Shown: in pieces, positions 25,797 through 32,226 of the stretch | Numbering within the stretch: position 1 is the stretch's first letter | Layout of the letters: each line of letters starts with the position of its first letter | Source of the DNA: Amycolatopsis coloradensis | GTDB lineage: Bacteria > Actinomycetota > Actinomycetes > Mycobacteriales > Pseudonocardiaceae | Length of the DNA: 64,000 bases | Direction: 5' to 3' | NCBI RefSeq assembly: GCF_001953865.1 | Contig: NZ_MQUQ01000008.1 | Location: 92,323-156,322, forward strand | Translations under genes and position numbers: made by a program | Notes under the pieces: generated by a model | Seen by the model: only the letters and a program-made list of their open reading frames with translations | Told to the model about the DNA's origin: nothing | The model's database searches: none

Positions 25797-27236
25797 ATGG
25801 CGGAGAAACTCGGCGAATACCGCCGTAAGCGCAGACCGGGGAGGACCCCCGAACCCATTCCGGAACGCGAGGGGACAGCCGGGTCCGACGATCTTTTCGT
25901 CATCCAGGAACATCACGCGAGCAGCCTGCACTGGGACGTCCGTCTCGAACGGGACGGGGTGCTGGTCTCCTGGGCGGTGCCGAAGGGTCTGCCGATGTCG
26001 CCTGACCTCGAACGACTCGCCGTGCACACCGAAGACCATCCGATGGATTACCTCACCTTCGAAGGCGAGATCCCCGCCGGTGAATACGGCGGCGGCACGA
26101 TGACGATCTGGGACACCGGCCGGTACGAAACACTGCACTTCAACGAGCACAAGGTCGAGATCGTCTTCCACGGGAAGCGGGCACGCGGGAAATACCTGTT
26201 CCTCAATGTGAAGAAGGACGGGAACGACCGCGGCTGGTTGCTCAAACGGCTCGACCCCGCCGATCCCGGCCGAGCGGAACTTCCTTCTTTCCTCGCCCCG
26301 ATGCTGTCCAAGCCGGGGCGTCTCCCCTCGACCGGCGAAGACGCGGAATGGGCCTACGAATTCGACTGGTCGGGGCGCCGGACCCTGATCCGGGTGACCG
26401 GCGGCCGGATCACCGCCTACGACGATTCGGGCGACGACGTGACCGGGCTGTATCCCGAATTCCGCGGGCTCGGCGAACAACTCGGTGCCACGGAAACCTT
26501 TCTCGACGGGGAAATCGTCGTCTTCGACGGCGGGAAGCCGAGTGCGGAAGGGCTCGGGCACCGCGCGCGGGCCACGAAGAATTCCGCGAAACGGCTCACC
26601 TCGCGATTCCCGGCGTTCTACCTGGTGAACGATCTCTTGCATCTGGACGGCCGTTCCTGCCTCGGCACACCCTACGTCGAACGGCGAGACCTCCTCGACG
26701 GTCTCGGTCTCGCCGGACCGCATTGGCAGGTCCCCCGCTACTACCTCGGGGACGGCGGCGCGGTCGCGCGGGCGGCCCGTGAGCACGGGCTCGCCGGGAT
26801 CGTCGCGAAACGCGCCGGCTCCGCATACCACCCAGGAAGACGTACCGGGGAATGGCTTTCCATCACCGGGACCTTCGTCCAGCAAGTGGTACTGGGCGGC
26901 TGGCGGCCGGGTGGTGGCAGCCGCGCGGGCACGTTCAGTTCGTTGCTGCTCGGCGTCCCGCACGAAGACGGCTTGCGGTACATCGGAAACGTCGGCGTCG
27001 GCTTCGCGGGTGACGAACTCGAAGAACTGTCCCGGCGGCTGTTCCGCTTGGAGCGCAAGACCTCCCCGTTCCGCTCCGTACCGGACAAACAAGCACGGGA
27101 CGCCCGGTGGTCGCGGCCGACCATCGTCGGCGAGGTCGTCTTCGGCGGCTGGACCGACGGGGGCTGCCTGCGTAATCCGCGTTGGCGCGGCCTGCTGCCG
27201 GACGTCACCGCCGATGAGGTGGAACTCGACGGCTAG
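25797..27236 (+). CDS. LigD-like protein: 3'-phosphoesterase domain plus degenerate ATP-ligase domain
   Basis: 479 residues. The PE domain (~30-155) keeps its active residues: His39, His45, Asp47, Arg49 (EHHASSLHWDVRL), His81 and Tyr85 (TEDHPMDY). The ligase-type domain (~165-470) aligns well in fold, but motif I is EFDWSG (188-193) instead of ExKxDG, so the adenylated Lys is Asp190; motif IV is AGIVAKR (Glu to Ala333) and motif V is WLSITG instead of WxKxK. LDGEI (236-240) is retained. So the ligase half is predicted not to seal nicks. No polymerase domain. ATG 25797 is the best start but its ribosome site (GGAGAGG) is far; an in-frame GTG at 25782 is the alternative. Confidence 0.88.
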   Translation: MAEKLGEYRRKRRPGRTPEPIPEREGTAGSDDLFVIQEHHASSLHWDVRLERDGVLVSWAVPKGLPMSPDLERLAVHTEDHPMDYLTFEGEIPAGEYGGGTMTIWDTGRYETLHFNEHKVEIVFHGKRARGKYLFLNVKKDGNDRGWLLKRLDPADPGRAELPSFLAPMLSKPGRLPSTGEDAEWAYEFDWSGRRTLIRVTGGRITAYDDSGDDVTGLYPEFRGLGEQLGATETFLDGEIVVFDGGKPSAEGLGHRARATKNSAKRLTSRFPAFYLVNDLLHLDGRSCLGTPYVERRDLLDGLGLAGPHWQVPRYYLGDGGAVARAAREHGLAGIVAKRAGSAYHPGRRTGEWLSITGTFVQQVVLGGWRPGGGSRAGTFSSLLLGVPHEDGLRYIGNVGVGFAGDELEELSRRLFRLERKTSPFRSVPDKQARDARWSRPTIVGEVVFGGWTDGGCLRNPRWRGLLPDVTADEVELDG

Positions 27237-27465
27237 GCCGCGGGTCGTTCACGGACGATCATCACGACACCGGCGACGACGACCACGGCGCCCGCGACGA
27301 GGTTCCCGGCGTGCTCGGCGGTGTGACCTGCTCGTCGAGGCCAGCGTGTGGCCGGCGGCGAGCAGCACCAACGCCAATCCGGCGACGGTATCGCTGACCG
27401 CGAGATCCGCCGCACCGCCGAATCCCCTGATCCGAGGTGGGACGAGCGCGACATTCAGACACGGC
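27237..27465 (-). pseudogene. Probable remnant of a small two-helix membrane protein
   Basis: The minus strand carries two hydrophobic stretches in different frames: DLAVSDTVAGLALVLLAAG (about 27410-27345) and, after a frame change, LVAGAVVVVAGVVMIVRERP ending at the stop at 27233-27235. Each alone looks like a membrane helix and together they would make a small two-helix protein. The frames do not join without a shift and no ribosome site is visible. Weak call; it may simply be non-coding. Confidence 0.3.
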
Positions 27466-27819
27466 CTAGGTCAGGACGTCCTCGACGTCGCGCCGCACAT
27501 CGAGATCCGCTCCGACGCCGCTGACGTCCAGAATGCGTGACACCAGGGTGGTCTTCACGATCACCGAGAACCGGGGTGCCGCGGCATTGGCCTCCTCGAG
27601 GGCGTGCACTCCGGCGCAGCTGAGGAAACCGACGCCGGAGAGGTCGAGGATCACTTGTTTTCCCCTGACACACGCACCGCTGAGTTCGGTGCGAAACCGT
27701 CCGACGGTGGCCGCGTCGATCTCACCCACGGCGGTGAGGACGATGACGCCGTCGTTGCGGCGGCTGGTGGTCACGGCCAGGGGCAGCCGTTCGCCGGGTA
27801 CGCGCTGGCCAGGCAACAT
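27466..27819 (-). CDS. STAS-domain protein (anti-anti-sigma-like)
   Basis: 117 residues from ATG 27819. The STAS core is VIVLTAVGEIDAATVGRFRTEL, then VILDLSGVGFLSCAGVHAL and SVIVKTTLVSRILDVSG. Family members bind anti-sigma kinases and are inactivated by Ser phosphorylation; here the segment FLSCAG has Ala at the position of the phosphorylated Ser58 of SpoIIAA (MDSSG), with Ser two places earlier. It may therefore be insensitive to a kinase or use the other Ser. No sigma factor or anti-sigma gene is adjacent. Confidence 0.85.
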   Translation of the reverse strand: MLPGQRVPGERLPLAVTTSRRNDGVIVLTAVGEIDAATVGRFRTELSGACVRGKQVILDLSGVGFLSCAGVHALEEANAAAPRFSVIVKTTLVSRILDVSGVGADLDVRRDVEDVLT

Positions 27820-27895
27820 TGGGGGCGCCTCTCTCCAGACCACCAAGTCCCCTCGACGGTACTCGGCGGCGGCGAGAGGTCAACCCCGGCCTTCC

Positions 27896-29407
27896 TCATT
27901 CGAGCCACTTCGGGCGAGAACCTTTACATACCGCTTGCCATTCACTGGCGAAGCGGCGGTGCGCGGCCTCGGCGGTCGCCACGGAACGACCATGCATGAG
28001 GCCATAGGTGAAAGCGTTTTCGCTTTCGGCGTAGGCGCGGAGACCCAGAAGCCGCAGGACTTCCCGGGTGACCACGACGTCGTGGTGTGTGCCGAGCGTG
28101 GTTTGCACCGCCTTGACGTTCTCGCGCCATTCTCGAAGCTTGTTGCCGGTCACCGGCCGGACCGTGTCCGCGGCGTACCGGGCACGCTTGGCCTTCTTGC
28201 GCACCTCATGCAGCGCGGCGTCCTGCTCCGGGCCGGGCTCGAGTTCGCTCGCGATCGCCACCGCCTTGCGCAGCTTCCGATCCGAACGTGCGACCGCCTT
28301 GCGGAGTTCCTTCTTGTCATCCTTGATCTTCCGGGGTTTGCCCGCGAGCTTTTCCAGTGCCCGCAACAGATCCGTGTACCGCTTGCTGTCGAGCGCCCGG
28401 ATCGCCCGCACCTTGGTCTCTTCCGCCTCGCGCGCGAAGTGCCGTGTCATCACCTGCTCGACGTTGCCCAGTACCAGTTCGGCCGGAAGCGCCTTGACCT
28501 CGTGGTGCAGCCGCTCGGCCATCACCTCGTTGTCCCTCGCCGGACCGAGTTCGCCACCCAGCCAGCGCAATTCGGCGGCGAGCCCGTTCGCGACGTCGGC
28601 GTCGAGGGAGCGACGAAAGGTTTTCAAGCCGCTCCGCAGCCGCCTGCTGGCGACCCGCATCTGGTGTACCGAGTCCTCGACGTCCCGGCGAACCCCGATG
28701 TCGTTGCGGCGCAACGCGTCGAGCTGCTCGGCGAAGAAGTCCGCCAGCACCGAACCGGACGCGCCGCCCGCCGATGGTACGAGTTCGTCGGTCAGCCGCC
28801 GGAGCTTCGACGGCCACCTCGACCGCTCCGCCCCCGCGTTCACGACGGCCCGGTCCAGGCTGTCGAGCACTTCGAGACCGGTGCCGGGCGAGAGTTCGAT
28901 CTCGATCTCCCGCCAGCGGTCGAGGTGTGCCTTCTCCCCACCCGCCTCGCCGGTGACGACGTCGTCCGTCAAGGTCGCGAGCTCGCGACCCTCCGCGTCG
29001 AGCAGGGCGTACGAAGTGCGCTCGGTGCGCAGGTGCGCGGCCTGGACGAGTTTGGCGCCGAGAGTGTGCGCGCGGACCAGTTTCGCCAGCGCGCCGGGCA
29101 CCTTCTCCGGCTTGCCCGACAGCGGAAGGCGGAGTTCCTCGCGCTTGTCCTCGCTGACCGGAAGTTTGAGATGCCAGCCTTCGTCGCTTCCACCGAGCCT
29201 CCGCCGAAGCGTGATACCCGCCTGCGCGAGCCGGAAGTCCGGGGTGTCGAAGTACGTGGCGTCGAGGACGTCGACCCTCGGCTCGGCCTGGTTGGTCACG
29301 GGACCGGCCGGGACCAGCGGCGGGATGGGCCTGTCGGCCGCCAGGTCGTACTTTCGCTCGATCTCCGCCTCGGCGACCGGGGCACCACCCTGCGTCTTCG
29401 TCACCAC
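27896..29407 (-). CDS. CYTH-CHAD domain protein
   Basis: 503 residues. The CYTH domain (~10-200) carries the ExExK motif EIERK (15-19), and the phosphate-binding tunnel residues are mostly Arg/Lys/Glu strands (ITLRRRLGG, WHLKLP, WREIEIEL). The CHAD domain (~215-495) is all helical with conserved histidines, for example SVHQMRVASRRLRSGLKTF, and RKKAKRARYAADT. CHAD proteins bind inorganic polyphosphate and CYTH proteins hydrolyse or bind triphosphates, so a role in polyphosphate handling is likely. GTG start with AAGGAG upstream. Confidence 0.9.
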   Translation of the reverse strand: MVTKTQGGAPVAEAEIERKYDLAADRPIPPLVPAGPVTNQAEPRVDVLDATYFDTPDFRLAQAGITLRRRLGGSDEGWHLKLPVSEDKREELRLPLSGKPEKVPGALAKLVRAHTLGAKLVQAAHLRTERTSYALLDAEGRELATLTDDVVTGEAGGEKAHLDRWREIEIELSPGTGLEVLDSLDRAVVNAGAERSRWPSKLRRLTDELVPSAGGASGSVLADFFAEQLDALRRNDIGVRRDVEDSVHQMRVASRRLRSGLKTFRRSLDADVANGLAAELRWLGGELGPARDNEVMAERLHHEVKALPAELVLGNVEQVMTRHFAREAEETKVRAIRALDSKRYTDLLRALEKLAGKPRKIKDDKKELRKAVARSDRKLRKAVAIASELEPGPEQDAALHEVRKKAKRARYAADTVRPVTGNKLREWRENVKAVQTTLGTHHDVVVTREVLRLLGLRAYAESENAFTYGLMHGRSVATAEAAHRRFASEWQAVCKGSRPKWLE

Positions 29408-29474
29408 GAACTCCTTCTCCTCGGCTACTCCGGAGGGTTACCCCAGGAAGAGGCCCTGGGAAACCCCGATCAGG

Positions 29475-30332
29475 TCACTCCCCCATCCGGTCGTACCGGT
29501 CCGCCCATTCGGCGAGCATTTGGCGTGACCTCTCCTCGGTCAGGGTATCGCTTTCCAGTCGTGCGATGAGCGAATAGTAAGCCTCGACCGCCACGCGATC
29601 GTCGATGAACACTCCGGCCGCATAGGAATCGGTGTACACCACCGCGGGATGCTCCGTGAATTCCATGATGGTGAAAGCATTCTCGATCACCCTGCTCACT
29701 TCGTTGCTTTCCGGGACGATACGAATGGAGCAATAAGGGAGATTAGCCGACAGGACGAGGTGGAGCAGTTGCTCGTGCATGACGCGCGGACCGCCGATGA
29801 CCGAACGCAACGCGCGCTCGTGGACGTAGAACCGGCACCGCGGCGGGCGGTCCCGTCGCAGCAGCTTCTGCCTGTCCATCCTCGCGTTGACAGCCTGGTC
29901 CAGCTGGGCCTGGCCGCGGTTGCCGATCAGTTCGTAGGTGGTGCGGGCGTACGGTTCGGTCTGCAACAGCCCCGGCAGCGTCAACGACTCGTAGCGCACC
30001 ACGGTGTGCGCGAGATTCTCTTGGATCGCCAGGGATTTCATCGGATCGACGAGTTCGTCGAAGTACGGCCGAACCCAGTAGAGGTCACTGCCGGGCTGCG
30101 TGAGTTCCAGCAGCAGGTCACGCTCCGGCTCCGCCTCGCCACAGGTCGCGAGATACAGCGCCGCGTCCACGACGGACAGCTCACGCAACCCCTGTTCCCA
30201 CCTCGTGACCTTGCTCTGCAACCAGCCGTTACGGCGGCTGACGTCGGCTCCGCTGAAGTGCCTGCGTTGCCGGAACGCCTTCATGCGGTGGCCCAGTTCC
30301 CGGGTCCGCGCCGTCGAATCCTTCTCAACCAT
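29475..30332 (-). CDS. XRE-type regulator with DUF5753
   Basis: About 285 residues from ATG 30332. HTH region GHRMKAFRQRRHFSGADVSRRNGWLQSKVTRWEQGLRELS (~15-55), followed by DUF5753 (~85-280: YESLTLPGLLQTEPYARTTY, PVVYTD-type C-terminus, EERSRQMLAEWADRY). Hundreds of such genes exist in streptomycetes and relatives, often beside small DUF397 partners; none is seen here. The start is uncertain: the frame stays open far upstream and no ribosome site is clear. The promoter at 30477-30505 would give a ~140-nt leader. Confidence 0.85.
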   Translation of the reverse strand: MVEKDSTARTRELGHRMKAFRQRRHFSGADVSRRNGWLQSKVTRWEQGLRELSVVDAALYLATCGEAEPERDLLLELTQPGSDLYWVRPYFDELVDPMKSLAIQENLAHTVVRYESLTLPGLLQTEPYARTTYELIGNRGQAQLDQAVNARMDRQKLLRRDRPPRCRFYVHERALRSVIGGPRVMHEQLLHLVLSANLPYCSIRIVPESNEVSRVIENAFTIMEFTEHPAVVYTDSYAAGVFIDDRVAVEAYYSLIARLESDTLTEERSRQMLAEWADRYDRMGE

Positions 30333-30476
30333 GCGGGCCAAAGTAGGGCCGAACTCCGGCCGCGCAGTGATTGCCACGCGGGAATTCACCTCAACTGCTG
30401 ATAACTTGCGCTCGCGCATTTCTGCGAAGGCCTGCTTCGCGAGCGAAGCGCCTTCGCACGCGAAGGGTTCTTTAAC

Positions 30477-30505
30477 TTTATATCGCAAGAAAGGAACGGG
30501 GTCGA
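30477..30505 (-). promoter_or_regulatory. Candidate promoter for the XRE gene (TCGACC-17-TATAAA)
   Basis: On the minus strand TCGACC (30505-30500), a 17-nt spacer and TATAAA (30482-30477) form a good sigma-70-type promoter in an otherwise GC-rich region. Confidence 0.5.
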
Positions 30506-30701
30506 GTAATTCTTGAGTGGCATTGTTGCGGAGGCGGCAGGGCGCGACAGCCGTCTGCCCGCCTGTGCTCGCACCCGATCGGACAAGTCGGTGAAGGCTT
30601 CCTTGCCTACTCTGAAGGCAGGGTCCCGGCAAAGTCGCAGAGCTGCTGGTCAGCGCTGCTCTGAGTAACCGGATTGGGCATCGCTGGTGCCCGTAAGGGT
30701 C

Positions 30702-30748
30702 GAGCGGGGAAGATTCCGGACGGTGAACGTCCGAAATCTTCCCCGCTC
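30702..30748. terminator. 21-bp stem-loop (one mismatch), loop GTGAA
   Basis: Arms 30702-30722 and 30728-30748 pair with a single mismatch (GAGCGGGGAAGATT core). It stands about 370 nt from the nearest gene end on the left and 180 nt before the esterase gene, so it is more likely a dispersed repeat or attenuator than a gene-end terminator. Confidence 0.5.
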
Positions 30749-30928
30749 GGCGGCTCCGCAACGGGGCCCCACCTCAAGGAAGGGGGCCTTCAGGTACTTC
30801 AACCCGAACCGAACCGGCGGCGGGCGAGGTCTTCCGACGGCTGACACCGCTTTGAAGCTTTACCGCAGCCGCTACAGGTCCTGTCATCAAAAGTCTCAAC
30901 TGAGGTATCAACGATACGCTTGAACCCC

Positions 30929-32047
30929 ATGAGTCAAGACATCCGGGACTTCGTGACCCTCTCGTGCGACCTGCTCGGCCTGGGCGAACCAACCCACTCC
31001 ACCCCGGTCTTCGCGGAGGTCCGCAACGAACTGTTCGCCCAGCTGGTCGAGCGCGGTTTCCGCTCGATCGCCCTCGAAACCGATCGCGTGGCCGCGCTCG
31101 TCGCGAACGACTTCGTCCAAGACGGCACCGGCACCCTCGACCTCGCGATGAGCGAAGGCTTCACGCACGTCTTCGGCGGCGTGGCCGCGAACCGGCGGCT
31201 GATCGCGTGGATGCGCGAGTACAACGAAACCCGCGCACCCGCGAAACGGCTTTCGTTCCACGGATTCGACACCCAGACCGAGAACACCTCCGCGCCCAGC
31301 CCGCGGCGCTATCTCGAGTACGCCCGCGATTTCCTGGACCTCGAAGCGGACATCGCGGGCCCGGCTGGTGACGACGAGCGCTGGAACCGCACGGAAGCGG
31401 TCATGGACGCGGCGTCGTCGATCGGCGCCACGGCCGACGCATACCGGCTGCGCGCGATCGCGACCGATCTGCTCGCCGTGCTCCGCGCGAGGAAACCGGA
31501 ACCGGTCACGGACGCGTGGTCGAGGGCGGAGATCCACCTCGTGGCGGGCATCGACCTGCTGCGCTACCACCGCCAATGCGCCGAGCCTCTCGAGCCGCAG
31601 GAGCGTTACATGCCCCTCTCCGCCGTCCGCGACGCGATCATGGCGCGGAATCTGCTGGACATCCGCGCCGCCGAAGCCGGTCGTGGTGCGACGCTGGTCT
31701 TCGCCCACAATCTCCATTTGCGCCGCCAGGCGGGCACGATGCGGGTGGCCGGGAAGGGGACCCACTGGCTCCCCGCCGGGGCGCTGGTGGCGCCGCTGCT
31801 CGGCGATCGCTACGCCTTCGTCGCGACCAGCCTCGGCCTCAGCGAGGCCATGGGGCTCCAAGAGCCCGAAGCCGACACTTACGAAGGGTTCCTGCAGAAG
31901 CACGTCACCACGGCCTGGGGTTTGCTCCCCTCGTCCGGGATCCCACCGGCGATGGTCCGGACCGACCCCACTCCCCGGCAGGGCTATTTCCCGCTCGACC
32001 AGGCGACCCTCGACGACGCCGAGGCGATCCTGCACGTCCGCGGCTGA
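30929..32047 (+). CDS. Erythromycin esterase family protein (EreA/EreB-like)
   Basis: 372 residues from ATG 30929. GLGEPTHS (17-24, Glu20 and His23) and ALETDR (Glu50) match the catalytic Glu/His cluster of the Ere family; HNLHLRR (~270) supplies another conserved His. Ere enzymes hydrolyse the lactone of 14-membered macrolides, but many actinomycete homologues have unknown substrates, and this one is only distantly similar by eye. The transcript may be leaderless (TACGCT 8 nt before the ATG). Convergent with the SARP gene. Confidence 0.82.
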   Translation: MSQDIRDFVTLSCDLLGLGEPTHSTPVFAEVRNELFAQLVERGFRSIALETDRVAALVANDFVQDGTGTLDLAMSEGFTHVFGGVAANRRLIAWMREYNETRAPAKRLSFHGFDTQTENTSAPSPRRYLEYARDFLDLEADIAGPAGDDERWNRTEAVMDAASSIGATADAYRLRAIATDLLAVLRARKPEPVTDAWSRAEIHLVAGIDLLRYHRQCAEPLEPQERYMPLSAVRDAIMARNLLDIRAAEAGRGATLVFAHNLHLRRQAGTMRVAGKGTHWLPAGALVAPLLGDRYAFVATSLGLSEAMGLQEPEADTYEGFLQKHVTTAWGLLPSSGIPPAMVRTDPTPRQGYFPLDQATLDDAEAILHVRG

Positions 32048-32055
32048 CCGTGGAA

Positions 32056-32093
32056 CCGGGTGACGCCTCCTGCCCTCGGAAGGCGTCACCCGG
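32056..32093. terminator. Perfect 13-bp hairpin between the esterase and SARP genes
   Basis: CCGGGTGACGCCT (32056-32068) and its reverse complement (32081-32093) flank a 12-nt loop, 8 nt after the esterase stop. Confidence 0.65.
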
Positions 32094-32226
32094 CCACGAG
32101 CACGCGCCGTCACCCCCAGTCCCGCACAGTTCCCGGGACGGCGCGAAGTCCGTTTGACTCGAGGACGAGTCAACACGCCGTCGCCATAACTTCGCCAAAC
32201 GCCGAGGCAGGTCCGTCACCGCCGGA

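Larger units (their letters stand above)
30333..30928. other. 596-bp intergenic region with two stem-loops
   Basis: Besides the minus-strand promoter at 30477-30505 it holds an imperfect hairpin at 30425-30457 (CGAAGG...CCTTCG), a 21-bp hairpin at 30702-30748, a half-copy of the GAAGG family at 30778-30803 and the likely leaderless promoter of the esterase gene (CTCAACTGAG 30895-30904; TATCAACGATA 30906-30916). No credible coding sequence is seen. Confidence 0.6.
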
